Assembly (NCBI RefSeq): GCF_038592985.1
Contig: NZ_CP151951.1
Span: 5,062,501-5,126,500, forward strand
Reading direction: 5' to 3'
Length of the DNA stretch: 64,000 nucleotides
DNA from: Paenibacillus sp. FSL R10-2782
GTDB lineage: Bacteria > Bacillota > Bacilli > Paenibacillales > Paenibacillaceae
The first letter of the stretch is position 1. Each line of letters starts with the position of its first letter. A model generated the notes under the pieces. That model searched no databases. It saw nothing but the letters and a program-made list of their open reading frames with translations, and was not told where the DNA came from. The translations under genes and the position numbers were made by a program. Positions 44,000 through 53,043 of this stretch are shown in pieces.

Positions 44000-45019
44000 T
44001 CAAGACTGTACAGAACGCAGCCCAAATGCTTCAGCCATGAGACGTATGGATTTCAACTTGGCGTCAAAGTCATGAATAATACTTGCGACCATGATTTCCT
44101 GTGTATGATAAGCCTCACTTAATTGCTCAATTTGGTGCTTCACTTGCTCAGGTGAGCCAACTACCATGCGCTTGCGATTTTCACGGATGCGCATCCGGTC
44201 ATATGGCGTATAAGGATAGGCCAATGCCTTTTCTACGGAAGGTGTGCCAGCGGAACGCATTCCCTGCTCCAGCAACACCAGGGACAGATCCATACTGGAA
44301 GCCAACCGATTGGCTTCCTCTTCGGTATCCGCACAGATAGCAAATACAGCGACAAGTGAACGCGGCTGATCACTGTGCTGCGAAGGCTTGAAATGCTCCT
44401 GATACTCTTGCATCGCTCCTGTGCCGCCTTCGCCGTTGATGAACTGCGCAAATGCAAAGCCCACGCCACGTTCGGCTGCAAGTCCCGCACTGTCGCCGCT
44501 GGAGCCGAGCAGCCACATTTCTGGCACGGTTTCTACGAGCGGCATCGCCTGTAATGAGCCGAAGCGATGATCACTGCCCGTACTGTCATGCAAATAGGCT
44601 AGCAGGTCATCCAACTGCTCGGGGTACAGATCGACACCACCTCGCATTTTACCCTCCTGCAAGGCTCTGGTAGCGATTGGCATTCCTCCCGGCGCTCGTC
44701 CCAGACCCAAATCCATGCGCCCCGGGTACAAGCCCTCCAATACACGGAAGTTTTCCGCTACTTTATAAGCGCTGTAATGCGGCAGCATCACACCGCCTGA
44801 TCCCACTCGAATGGTTGAGGTACGAGCGGCCAGATGCGAAATCAATACCTCCGGGCTGGAACCAGCAAGATTAGAGGCAGCATGATGCTCTGATACCCAA
44901 AAGCGATGATACCCCAAGCGCTCCGCCTCTATAGCAAGCTCAGCGGTCTTTTGTAATGCTTGCGCATGCGTCATGCCTTCCGATACCGGAGATTGGTCAA
45001 GAATGCTGAGTTTTATCAT
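44000..45019 (-). CDS. LLM-class flavin-dependent oxidoreductase (luciferase-like)
   Basis: A 339-residue alpha/beta-barrel flavoprotein. LSILDQSPVSEGMTHAQAL, FWVSEHHAASNLAGSSPEVL and VGSGGVMLPHYSAYKVAENFRVLE are the markers of the MsnO8/YceB-like group of bacterial luciferase-like monooxygenases. FMNH2 is the expected cofactor; the substrate is unknown. AGAAAGGTCAG precedes ATG 45019. Single-gene unit between the iron genes and the AI-2E transporter. Confidence 0.9.
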   Translation of the reverse strand: MIKLSILDQSPVSEGMTHAQALQKTAELAIEAERLGYHRFWVSEHHAASNLAGSSPEVLISHLAARTSTIRVGSGGVMLPHYSAYKVAENFRVLEGLYPGRMDLGLGRAPGGMPIATRALQEGKMRGGVDLYPEQLDDLLAYLHDSTGSDHRFGSLQAMPLVETVPEMWLLGSSGDSAGLAAERGVGFAFAQFINGEGGTGAMQEYQEHFKPSQHSDQPRSLVAVFAICADTEEEANRLASSMDLSLVLLEQGMRSAGTPSVEKALAYPYTPYDRMRIRENRKRMVVGSPEQVKHQIEQLSEAYHTQEIMVASIIHDFDAKLKSIRLMAEAFGLRSVQS

Positions 45020-45147
45020 ATAAAGTCTGACCTTTCTGTTTGGGAATAAGAATAGGCATTAATTATAGCACGCGAAGCCACAGTTACCCAAGAGGGGCCA
45101 ATTTGATTTATACTGGAAAATTGATTTTACACCGGAATTGGAAATGT

Positions 45148-46311
45148 TTATTTTTCGTTGAGGCTCGCCTTCACTTTATCCGCTTCATAAAGATGTGAAC
45201 GCTTTTTAAAGAAACTAAACAGATGTGTGACGATAACCTTCAATACAGCATAGCCCGGAACCGCCAGTATAATCCCTACCACTCCAAACAGATTGCCCGC
45301 CGTCAGAATGACAAAGATAATGGTGATCGGATGCACCCGGAGAGACTTGCCCATAATTTGCGGAGAAATAAATTTACCCTCAATGAGCTGTACGACTGTC
45401 CATACAATGACCATTTTGAGCAGCATAACCGGAGATGTTACCAAAGCTACAATTAATGCAGGCGTAATGGCAATCACAGGTCCCAAATAAGGAACAACGC
45501 TCGTAAAGGACGCAATGACAGCAAGCGTCAGAGAATAGTCCAGTCCGATGATCAAGTAGCCGATATACAACAGCACCCCGATACAGAAGCTGACAATAAT
45601 CTGCCCCCGTATATATGAGCTGACCTGATGATTCATTTCGGTCATAATGCGATCAGTCTCTTTACGCAGCATAGGCGGGAACATTTTCAGAATCGTCTGT
45701 GGCAGCTTATGTCCATCTTTCAGCAAGTAAAACAAAATAAATGGAACCGTAGCGATCGCAAGCACCGTTTCTGTGACTACACCCAAAAAGCTTCCCAAAC
45801 TTGCCCAGGCATTATTAATAAAGGCAGATAACTTTTCAGAAGCCTTGGAGGCCAGCTCCGACGGATTAATTTGAATAGTATTCTGGAACTGATTCACAAA
45901 GTCACTGCCAATTAATTTCTCAAACTGTTGTTGTACTTGCTCGCTGTATGCAGGTACATTTTGAATCAATCCCTGAATCTGATCGCGTATCACAGGCACT
46001 ACCGATGTAATCACGACGGTAATAATCCCTATGATAAGCAAATAAAGCACAATAATGGAGTAAATCCGTTTGACCTTGTTGCGCTCCAGCACATCAACCA
46101 GCGGATTGAACAGATAGTACAAAACACCGGACAAAATGACAGGAAGAATGATCGTTTTGAGCAGCACAATAACGGGGGTAAATATGTACGAAATTTTGGT
46201 AAGCACCAATACGTTTAAGCCGATCAGCAGCAGTACCAGCAGGAATAACACAAACTTGTTGTTCAGAAAAAACTTTTTGAATCGGTCTTTCCATGCTGGA
46301 GTTGTTTCCAC
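45148..46311 (-). CDS. AI-2E family transporter (PerM/YueF-like)
   Basis: A 387-residue membrane protein with about seven to eight hydrophobic segments and a central soluble part ([26 protein letters not shown]). [31 protein letters not shown] is the family signature. Members include the TqsA autoinducer-2 exporter and sodium/proton antiporters, so the name does not fix the substrate. GTG 46311 follows GGGGAATGTCAT. About 30 charged residues form a cytosolic tail. Confidence 0.9.
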   Translation of the reverse strand: METTPAWKDRFKKFFLNNKFVLFLLVLLLIGLNVLVLTKISYIFTPVIVLLKTIILPVILSGVLYYLFNPLVDVLERNKVKRIYSIIVLYLLIIGIITVVITSVVPVIRDQIQGLIQNVPAYSEQVQQQFEKLIGSDFVNQFQNTIQINPSELASKASEKLSAFINNAWASLGSFLGVVTETVLAIATVPFILFYLLKDGHKLPQTILKMFPPMLRKETDRIMTEMNHQVSSYIRGQIIVSFCIGVLLYIGYLIIGLDYSLTLAVIASFTSVVPYLGPVIAITPALIVALVTSPVMLLKMVIVWTVVQLIEGKFISPQIMGKSLRVHPITIIFVILTAGNLFGVVGIILAVPGYAVLKVIVTHLFSFFKKRSHLYEADKVKASLNEK

Positions 46312-46412
46312 ATGACATTCCCCTTCTCTTTAAGCAAATGAGTGTAAAGATCCTACATATTGTTAGGATATATTTTTAGATTAATATATACAAGGTTATA
46401 CCCATATAACAC

Positions 46413-46458
46413 AAAAGCAAACAAAGTCGTACGACAGCATACAGACTTTGCTTGCTTT
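46413..46458 (-). terminator. Terminator after the LCP protein gene
   Basis: Arms of 15 bases (AAAGCAA-CAAAGTC and GACTTTG-TTGCTTT with one mismatch) and a 15-base loop; runs of T on the minus strand are interrupted. Lies seven bases after the stop. Confidence 0.75.
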
Positions 46459-46464
46459 GGAATG

Positions 46465-47487
46465 TTATGGAGTATCGTTTGTCTTGGTTGCAGCAGAATC
46501 CGTCGTTGTGGTCACAGGTTTGTTTTCTTGCTCAAACATATTTTGTACAAAGCTCTTAAGCTTTCTCTGGTCCACACCCAATACCTGTGCCCCCTTAACC
46601 GTTGTCTCTCGCACCAGCTCATTCGGTGGAATTTGCTGTTTCGCGATGGTTTTGGCGTCGATATTAAAGCCTAATGAAGCCAGTTGCAGCATTTCCGTTG
46701 TGCTCAGATTCGTTTCAATATATGGAGAGATGCTGTTTAAAATACTTGGCAGCTTAATCAGAGACGAGGTCGACTGGATTTTGCCACCCAGCTCGGTAAT
46801 AAATTTGCGTTGCCGCTCCGTACGCGTAAAATCGGAAGTGGCATCATGACGAAAACGTACATATTGCAAGGCCGTTTTGCCGTCCATGTGCTGCATTCCC
46901 TTTTTCAGATCAATATCAAACTGGTGCTTGTCTGCTTTGGAAGTGTAGTACATATCCTTTTCGACATCCAGATCAATACCGCCCACAGAATCCACCAGCG
47001 CAATAAAGCCGTTAAAATCCGTGTATACATAGTATTGGATCGGTATGCCGAGCAGGTCGCTCACCGTTTGTCTGGTCAGGTCAGGCCCGCCGTAAGAAAA
47101 TGCGGCATTCAATCGACCTTGCCCATGGCCCGGAATATCAACGTACGTATCACGCAGGATCGACATAAGCGTAGCCTTCTTCGTGACCGGATCAACAGAA
47201 GCAACCATAACAGAGTCAGAGCGTCCTGAATCCTCCCCGCGTGAATCGCCGCCCAGCAGCAAAATATTCACTCTCTCTTTTCCATCCCACTCCGGGGGAA
47301 GAGACACTTCTACGGGCTGTACATTTGTTGGGGACTGGCTTTGTGCTTGCGGCTTAAATTTCGAATCCTGACCAGTAGCGACCGAAATTTGATTTGTAAA
47401 ATGATATATAGAGTAAGCATAATATCCGCCCACCAAAAGAACTGCCGCAGTCACAGAAATACCCAGCCATTTTAATATTTTTCGCAT
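46465..47487 (-). CDS. LytR-CpsA-Psr family wall-polymer ligase
   Basis: A 340-residue protein anchored by one N-terminal membrane segment, with the catalytic LCP domain outside. It attaches teichoic acid or another undecaprenyl-linked polymer to peptidoglycan. VNILLLGGDSRGEDSGRSDSVM, MSILRDTYVDIPGHGQGRLNAAFSYGG and LQYVRFRHDATSDFTRTERQR contain the conserved Asp and Arg residues. The Thr/Asn-rich tail (TTTTDSAATKTND) is low complexity. GAGGTTACCCG precedes the ATG. In this SLH-bearing organism it may also handle the secondary wall polymer that SLH domains bind. Confidence 0.93.
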   Translation of the reverse strand: MRKILKWLGISVTAAVLLVGGYYAYSIYHFTNQISVATGQDSKFKPQAQSQSPTNVQPVEVSLPPEWDGKERVNILLLGGDSRGEDSGRSDSVMVASVDPVTKKATLMSILRDTYVDIPGHGQGRLNAAFSYGGPDLTRQTVSDLLGIPIQYYVYTDFNGFIALVDSVGGIDLDVEKDMYYTSKADKHQFDIDLKKGMQHMDGKTALQYVRFRHDATSDFTRTERQRKFITELGGKIQSTSSLIKLPSILNSISPYIETNLSTTEMLQLASLGFNIDAKTIAKQQIPPNELVRETTVKGAQVLGVDQRKLKSFVQNMFEQENKPVTTTTDSAATKTNDTP

Positions 47488-47602
47488 ATTTTCGGGTAAC
47501 CTCGCTTTTATTCAACATCTTTCAGCTTATAAAAGCATACCCTCCCTGCAAGTTATCTGTCAATTCGGGTCGTCTGTTCAGCATAGCACGATTGACCTGC
47601 GG

Positions 47603-48571
47603 CTAATGATTGTTTTCCTTGTCTGTCACGCTGTTATTCTTATGTTCTTGCGGCGCCAGGTTAGCATTGTCAGGGGTGTCCGCGTACCATGGATTAAGAT
47701 GCACAAGCACCTCGTAAACCCTCGGCTCCTGCTTCATCACAGCCCCTTTGATCAGCCGGATAATATCATGTCCCTGCTGAATCGTCAGGGAAGCATCCAC
47801 AGAAGCGCGGATGTCCACAATAATGTAATGACCGTGCTCACGGGCACGAATGCGGTCAATTCGCTGAACGTCGTCTACACTTAGGGCTGCTTCCGCATAG
47901 CTTTCGATTTCCTCGGTTGCGATCGCCTTTTCCATCAGTATATCTATGGATTCACGGCCCATTTCCCACGCCAGCCTCAGAACCAGCAATGCGACCACAA
48001 ACCCTGCAATCGGGTCACCGTAGGATAAAATAGGAATGCTCCAATGCTCCCCGATCAGACCTAAACCAATACCTAGTACAGCAGCAGCGGAGGCGTACAC
48101 ATCCGCCAAATGATCCTTGGCCGTAGCTATAAGCCCCTGGCTGTTGGCTGCCCTTCCGATACGGATGGTATATATATACAGCCATTGCTTCCAGAGCAGG
48201 GAGATGATTGCCGCCACCAGTGCCAGTATATGTTCCTTCGGCATAGGCTCAAACAGCGCCATAATGGAATGATAGCCAATAAATATGCCGGCTGCGAATA
48301 AAATGACCGCCACCACGCTGGCCCCAATGACCTCTGCCTTGCCGTGACCATAAGGATGATCCTCATCCGGCGGAAGACTCGATATACGCATCGCTCCCAG
48401 TGCCGTTGCCGAGGCGATTACGTCCCCGGCGTTATGCACACCATCAGCAACCAGCACCTTGCTGTTGAACATGACGCCTGTAATGATTTTAATGCCGGTT
48501 AATAGGATGTTGCTGATCAGGCTGATCCACGCTGACAGCATAGCACGTTTGCCCATATCCTGTTCCTGCAT
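47603..48571 (-). CDS. Cation diffusion facilitator family transporter
   Basis: A 322-residue CDF exporter of Zn, Mn, Fe or Co, with six membrane segments and a C-terminal cytosolic domain. The metal site motifs are VADGVHNAGDV in segment 2 and DEDHPYGHGKAE before segment 3; the pattern HxxxD is expected in segment 5, where SAAAVLGIG follows DHLADVYAS. The HNxxD in segment 2 does not fix metal choice. CGGAGG precedes ATG 48571 by nine bases. A 14-base perfect hairpin lies in its leader, 23 bases before the start. Confidence 0.92.
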   Translation of the reverse strand: MQEQDMGKRAMLSAWISLISNILLTGIKIITGVMFNSKVLVADGVHNAGDVIASATALGAMRISSLPPDEDHPYGHGKAEVIGASVVAVILFAAGIFIGYHSIMALFEPMPKEHILALVAAIISLLWKQWLYIYTIRIGRAANSQGLIATAKDHLADVYASAAAVLGIGLGLIGEHWSIPILSYGDPIAGFVVALLVLRLAWEMGRESIDILMEKAIATEEIESYAEAALSVDDVQRIDRIRAREHGHYIIVDIRASVDASLTIQQGHDIIRLIKGAVMKQEPRVYEVLVHLNPWYADTPDNANLAPQEHKNNSVTDKENNH

Positions 48572-48593
48572 GATGTATAACCTCCGTATCTAT

Positions 48594-48637
48594 CTTAAAA
48601 ACAACTGTTATCGCCAAGTTAATCAGTTGTTTTTAAG
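48594..48637 (-). promoter_or_regulatory. Leader hairpin of the CDF gene
   Basis: Arms CTTAAAAACAACTG (48594-48607) and CAGTTGTTTTTAAG (48624-48637) are fully complementary. On the minus strand the downstream arm ends in TTTTTAAG, so it could act as an attenuator. It does not match the NiCo or manganese riboswitch patterns I know. Confidence 0.5.
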
Positions 48638-48692
48638 GCAGCTATGCTGCTGGTTTTTCTTCAGTTGCTCAAGGCAGCTATGCCGCTGGTTT
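48635..48692. repeat. 22-base direct repeat in the CDF gene leader region
   Basis: 48635-48656 and 48671-48692 match except for one base (core AAGGCAGCTATG then T or C). A weaker third copy follows near 48705-48725. They lie between the helicase and the CDF gene. Confidence 0.65.
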
Positions 48693-48770
48693 ACTTTGTT
48701 AGCTCAGCGCAGTAATGCTGCTTGTGTCATCATATGATGCTGCCGCATCAGCGGCATGGGTGGAGATTAC

Positions 48771-48808
48771 AATAGCCCCGGAAGATGAGCCTCTCCGGGG
48801 CTATTATC
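48771..48808 (-). terminator. Terminator after the DEAD-box helicase gene
   Basis: Perfect 12-base arms AATAGCCCCGGA/TCCGGGGCTATT, 40 bases after the stop; the T tail is short. Confidence 0.8.
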
Positions 48809-48846
48809 ATAACCATAGTTGAGCGTTCTATGAGAACGCTCTTGCT

Positions 48847-50454
48847 TTATCTGGACCGTCCGCGACGGCCCCCCTGTCCTTGAGCCCCGCGCGGGCCGCC
48901 TTTGGCCTGTCCACCGCGACCACCTTGGCCTGCGCGGGCGGAGCCGCCACTGCTGCGGTCATACCCGCCGCGTTCGCTGCTTTGCCCTGCGGAGCGACCT
49001 TGGCCCCCGCGCGCGGAACCACCGCTGCTGCGGTCATATCCGCTGCGTTCGCTGCTTTGCCCTGCGGAGCGACCTTGGCCTGCGCGAGCAGAACCGCCGC
49101 TGCTGCGGTCATATCCGCCGCGTTCGCTGCTGCGGCTAGAGCGACGTTCGCCGCCTGCGGAGGCTGAGCGTCCTTCGCGCGGCTGTTCCCGCTCGGTGCG
49201 GCCACGGCCTGCCTGTTCACGGCCGCTGCCCCGGCGTCCGCCGCCGGAACCGTTGCCGCCAAAGGAACGGCGGTCGTTTCTGCCTGAGCGGCGTTCTCCA
49301 TCCTGCCGCTCAGATGTACCGGTAGCAGGTCTACGCTGCCCACCGCCCTCGCTGCTGGTGAATGTGACACCAGCAACCTTCTGGATGTTCCGAAGCTCTG
49401 GAACATCCCGTGGCGTGGCGAGCGTTACCGCCACACCTTTTCCTCCGGCGCGGCCAGTACGACCGATGCGGTGGATGTAGCTTTCGGCATCCTGCGGCAT
49501 GTCATAGTTGAAGACATGCGTTACGCCTTCCACATCCAGGCCGCGTGCGGCTACATCGGTCGCTACAAGCAATTGAAGCTTCGCTTCACGGAACGCCTTC
49601 ATTACTTGCTCACGCTTGTTCTGGGACAAATCCCCGTGAAGCTCGCCGCTCTCAAAGCCCATCTCTTGCAACTGCTCATTTAACGCAGCAGCGCGGCGCT
49701 TCGTACGGCAGAAAATAACAGCCAAATACGGACGATCCGCATTCAGCATATCCACTAATGCTTGCTGCTTGCCCCGATCCGTCGTCTGTACAACGACCTG
49801 ACGGATTTGGGTCACCGGAACGGAAGAAGCAGACTTCACTTTTACATCCACGGGTTCGTTCATATATACACGAGCCAGTTTGCGGATCCCTGCTGGCATT
49901 GTAGCCGAGAACAGCATCGTCTGTCTCCGGTACGGAACTTCCTGAAGAATCGTCTCTACATCGTTCAGAAAGCCCATGTGCAGCATTTGGTCCGCTTCAT
50001 CCAGCACCAGCATTTTAACACCGCTCAGATCCAGCGTGCCGCGTCTCAGGTGATCCAGCAGTCGTCCGGGTGTACCGATAATCAACTGTGCGCCACCCTT
50101 CAGCTTGCGAAGCTGACGCTCTACATCCTGGCCTCCATAAACAGCCAGCAACGACAAGCTTGGCTCCGTAGCAGCCAACACGTTCGCTTCCTGTGTAATC
50201 TGGAGCGCCAGCTCACGCGTTGGAGCAATCACAAGCGCCTGCGGATGGCGCTTGTCCAAATTCATTTTTTGCAAAATCGGCAGTAAAAACGCAAGCGTTT
50301 TACCTGTTCCCGTATGCGCCTCGGCAATAACGTCCTGGCCTTCCATCAACAGCGGAATGGATTCCCGTTGCACAGGTGTTGGTACTGTAATTCCCTGCTC
50401 TTTCAAGGCGTCTACCCAATGCTGCTCTACGCCTAATGCTGCAAAATTCTTCAA
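48847..50454 (-). CDS. DEAD-box RNA helicase with an RGG-like repeat tail
   Basis: A 535-residue ATP-dependent RNA helicase. Q motif and AHTGTGKT (Walker A), VLDEADQM, SATMPAG, VATDVAARGLD and HRIGRTGRAG are all present by about residue 365. The remaining 165 residues are low-complexity Arg/Gly/Ser with three tandem 25-residue repeats beginning SSER(G/S)GYDRSSGGSAR, coded by 75-base repeats around 48905-49135. Such tails bind RNA and favour condensates. TTG 50454 follows AAGGGAAGTGA by seven bases; an in-frame TTG at 50484 adds ten residues. It resembles CshA-type cold-shock helicases. Confidence 0.92.
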   Translation of the reverse strand: MKNFAALGVEQHWVDALKEQGITVPTPVQRESIPLLMEGQDVIAEAHTGTGKTLAFLLPILQKMNLDKRHPQALVIAPTRELALQITQEANVLAATEPSLSLLAVYGGQDVERQLRKLKGGAQLIIGTPGRLLDHLRRGTLDLSGVKMLVLDEADQMLHMGFLNDVETILQEVPYRRQTMLFSATMPAGIRKLARVYMNEPVDVKVKSASSVPVTQIRQVVVQTTDRGKQQALVDMLNADRPYLAVIFCRTKRRAAALNEQLQEMGFESGELHGDLSQNKREQVMKAFREAKLQLLVATDVAARGLDVEGVTHVFNYDMPQDAESYIHRIGRTGRAGGKGVAVTLATPRDVPELRNIQKVAGVTFTSSEGGGQRRPATGTSERQDGERRSGRNDRRSFGGNGSGGGRRGSGREQAGRGRTEREQPREGRSASAGGERRSSRSSERGGYDRSSGGSARAGQGRSAGQSSERSGYDRSSGGSARGGQGRSAGQSSERGGYDRSSGGSARAGQGGRGGQAKGGPRGAQGQGGRRGRSR

Positions 50455-50484
50455 GTGATATTCACTTCCCTTATCTTTATTCAA

Positions 50485-50880
50485 TATGTGTCACGTAAAA
50501 TAGGTTCATGTGCCATATGACATCCATCGTTCCATAGTTCAGAATTCCCATTTTTGTATCGGTTCTCATTCAACCCTTTTCAGGAAGGGAGCTTATCCGT
50601 TATCGTTGATTCTGTTCATGTAACCCAAACATACGGCCGCAATGCGGCTCAGGCCGTTCCATATATGACTTTCCTAGTATACGCGAAGTTGAACGGGTTT
50701 CCAAACCATTTTAATGAACGGATGCAAAAGGTGAATTTAGTTGCCATGTCAGATATTATGAAATAGGAAATGCTCGAACAGAACACCCAGACATAAATTA
50801 TGTTTTCCAGTCATGGACTTGTTTTTCTTTACCACAACCTTGAAAAATCCATTATACTAAACATCAGGAGGTTGAAACTT
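50485..50880. other. Intergenic region without a supported gene
   Basis: A 70-codon plus-strand frame at 50554-50766 has no convincing ribosome site and no family resemblance, so it is not called. The region should hold the promoter of the helicase and that of the plus-strand gene at 50881. Confidence 0.5.
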
Positions 50881-51555
50881 ATGCATATTCAGGTTCAAAA
50901 CGTTGAAAAAATAGAAAACGATTATCTCATTCATTACAAAGCAGGGGGCGCACTGCCGTTCGTTCCGCATGATATTGTTCTGATTCATGGCAAGCAATAT
51001 TTTATCGGCACGATTGTGGAGGTAGGGGCGGAACAGGCTCTTGTACGGATCAATCCGCAATATGAGAGCCAGTTGGCAGGCTCCATCGGGCTTGAACTGG
51101 CTTTCTCACCGACCGTCTCCATTCAAGGAGCAGATAAAATCGTGGAAAAGCTCGGATATTTCCCTCCCTTTCATTATGACCACATTACAGCAGCCGATAT
51201 CACAAAGGACCAGATAACATTGACGATTGAACTATCACCACCTACCGTACTGATACCCAAATCACCCGATCTGACGCCTTCCGCTGAGCAACCCTTACTT
51301 ACTATGTCTTCAACGGAAAATGTATCCCGTTACGCGGTGACCTTTACTTTTTTAGAAACAAAGGAACATGAGTTGACGGCTATGGAAACGGAAAATATCA
51401 TTTTACAGCTTGATTTCCGTTATGAAGAAGCGGACATGGTCATTGATATTGATGCAATAACCGGTCTGTCAGGCAGCTTCCTGTGCAGAGGCATCCGTAC
51501 GGAGATTGCAGAGTTGAATGAATACACTGGAGGCTCGGTAGCTGATCCAGAGTGA
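50881..51555 (+). CDS. Hypothetical protein with an Imm50-like immunity domain
   Basis: 224 residues from ATG 50881, preceded by AGGAGG at a good distance. The first 65 residues form a small beta-rich unit (IVLIHGKQYFIGTIVEVG). From about residue 85 the pattern GYFPPFHYDHITAADI, then YAVTFTFLE, ENIILQLDF and GLSGSFLCRGIRTEI, resembles the Imm50 family of immunity proteins of polymorphic toxin systems (start with a PPFH/D motif, later a Q/ENII strand). No toxin gene is adjacent. I recognise the pattern only by eye; an unrelated conserved protein remains possible. Confidence 0.55.
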   Translation: MHIQVQNVEKIENDYLIHYKAGGALPFVPHDIVLIHGKQYFIGTIVEVGAEQALVRINPQYESQLAGSIGLELAFSPTVSIQGADKIVEKLGYFPPFHYDHITAADITKDQITLTIELSPPTVLIPKSPDLTPSAEQPLLTMSSTENVSRYAVTFTFLETKEHELTAMETENIILQLDFRYEEADMVIDIDAITGLSGSFLCRGIRTEIAELNEYTGGSVADPE

Positions 51556-51715
51556 TGCATACATATAAGTCAAGGAAGCTGCCTTTGCGCTGCTATGCTC
51601 ACATAAGCACCTGCCCTACGCACAACATGCCCTGAAGCAATTGCTGCAACATGAGCGTGTCTGCCCAGCGGGAACTGTCAAGATAATCGACATCCAAAGG
51701 AGAATCAACCTACTC

Positions 51716-52345
51716 ATGCGAGTCAAAATATTTATATTCATACTTATTATCGGGGTAATATGTGTTCCCGCCTATTTCATCATGAGCAGCTTCGGGTTAT
51801 TCCAAAATGAAAAGGTACTTGTACAGTACAAGGTTGCCGTGGACCTGGAGGGTGAAAAGTATGATGCCTGGCCAGTCATCAGCAGCTTTACCGCTATAGA
51901 CAAAAAAGGCGACGACCGTCAGCTCTACTACCAGGCGGAAGGCGCGGGCTTGGAATACTTGTTTCAGTTAGCCTATGGACAATATGAACTCAAGCCCTCC
52001 AAAGAAAATCCTTTTATGGACGGAAGAATTCACTACACCATGGATCATCCCGATTACGTCCGGCAAGAGAAGAAATATAAGAACGCCAACGATTATAGTC
52101 AGTTGCAGCATTATTATAACCAGCAGGAACAGGTCATCTATACTTATAACCCCGAAGGCAGGCTTGACAAGACATATGTTCGCTCCATTATCACTACAGG
52201 TATGACTCGCAGCTCTGGTAGATCAAGCAGTCTTGTGAAAGATAACTACATCAATATCAGTAAACTGTTCAAGGACAAGCTGGGAATTACCATAAAATTA
52301 GACGTGGACGAGGACAATAAAATCGTTACTCTATCCATGATATGA
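51716..52345 (+). CDS. Membrane-anchored hypothetical protein (YxeA-like size)
   Basis: 209 residues from ATG 51716: one N-terminal membrane span (VKIFIFILIIGVICVPAYFIM) and an extracellular remainder rich in Tyr, Asp and Lys. AAAGGAG lies 12 bases upstream. No family is recognised. It has the look of small anchored proteins found near bacteriocin or toxin immunity genes, and it follows the Imm50-like gene, but this is only context. Confidence 0.65.
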   Translation: MRVKIFIFILIIGVICVPAYFIMSSFGLFQNEKVLVQYKVAVDLEGEKYDAWPVISSFTAIDKKGDDRQLYYQAEGAGLEYLFQLAYGQYELKPSKENPFMDGRIHYTMDHPDYVRQEKKYKNANDYSQLQHYYNQQEQVIYTYNPEGRLDKTYVRSIITTGMTRSSGRSSSLVKDNYINISKLFKDKLGITIKLDVDEDNKIVTLSMI

Positions 52346-52376
52346 AAAATAACCGTGAGAAAGGAAGGGGCTACTT

Positions 52377-52598
52377 ATGACAGAACGTTTGGGACCTGCT
52401 TATTTGGAGGGATGGGCTGTACTTGGGATGATGAATTTTCAGACGATGTGAATGAGGATGGTCAGCTTGATTGAGCTGATCAACGGCAAGCTATGCGATT
52501 TTGAAGAGGCCAAGCGAAATGGCTTTGATTCGATTAGTATTACAATGACAAGCGCCAAAGGTCTGAAAACAGAAATCATTCAGGAAGAGCTGGCCTGA
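52377..52598 (+). pseudogene. Two tiny overlapping frames, possibly a broken gene
   Basis: ATG 52377 has an excellent ribosome site (GAAAGGAAGGGG) but stops after 24 codons at 52451. ATG 52452 follows directly and codes for 48 residues (MRMVSLIELINGKLCDFEEA...) ending in TGA 52598; this part looks protein-like. A third frame through 52390-52470 gives a Cys- and Asp-rich string (CTWDDEFSDDVNEDG). I cannot tell a decayed gene from two real micro-proteins. Confidence 0.4.
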
Positions 52599-52683
52599 CG
52601 AGGATGCGAAGAAGCGCCAGGCCATTTAAAAATATTACAAAATCTACAGCATAAGCAGGCATCGGAAGGAGGAATCTCTGAGC

Positions 52684-53043
52684 GTGAGCATACAAGCCTT
52701 TGATAGTCTCGAAGCGTTAGTTCAAGCGGTTAGCCACATGGATATGAATGAATGGGTATTCACCAATCTGGAACGTTTTCAGAGCAATCCTGTCAATACC
52801 ACCTATTATATCATTCCGGAGGCAGAACTATGGGAGCTGGAGGATGCAGGTCTCACCGTCACCAATCACCGCGACGAAAGTATTCCCGCTTCCCTTCCCG
52901 ATCACCACGCACAGACATGGCTGGAGATAGCGACCGTGCAGGATGTCATCGAAGTGCTACGCCGCAGCGGCAACGAGCCGGACATCCACCGCATCGCACA
53001 GGGACTTCAGTATTACCATAAATACGATGCTTTTATGGAATAA
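52684..53043 (+). CDS. Hypothetical cytosolic protein, 119 residues
   Basis: GTG 52684 follows GGAGGAATCTCTGAGC. The product is acidic, with no membrane span; the C-terminal half is helical (VQDVIEVLRRSGNEPDIHRIAQGLQYYHKYDAFM). No family recognised; the size and neighbourhood fit immunity-type proteins, without proof. Its last bases overlap the end of the convergent gene at 53033 by 11 bases. Confidence 0.65.
   Translation: MSIQAFDSLEALVQAVSHMDMNEWVFTNLERFQSNPVNTTYYIIPEAELWELEDAGLTVTNHRDESIPASLPDHHAQTWLEIATVQDVIEVLRRSGNEPDIHRIAQGLQYYHKYDAFME

Noticed and set aside
48572..48770. Possible NiCo or manganese riboswitch before the CDF gene
   Set aside because: The conserved internal motifs of these classes were not found, so only a plain hairpin and repeats are reported.
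49000..49480. Long open frames on the plus strand opposite the helicase tail
   Set aside because: They come from the G+C-rich repeat and have no independent coding evidence; the helicase frame is certain.
50554..50766. 70-codon plus-strand frame between helicase and the Imm50-like gene
   Set aside because: No ribosome site, low-quality composition and no family resemblance.
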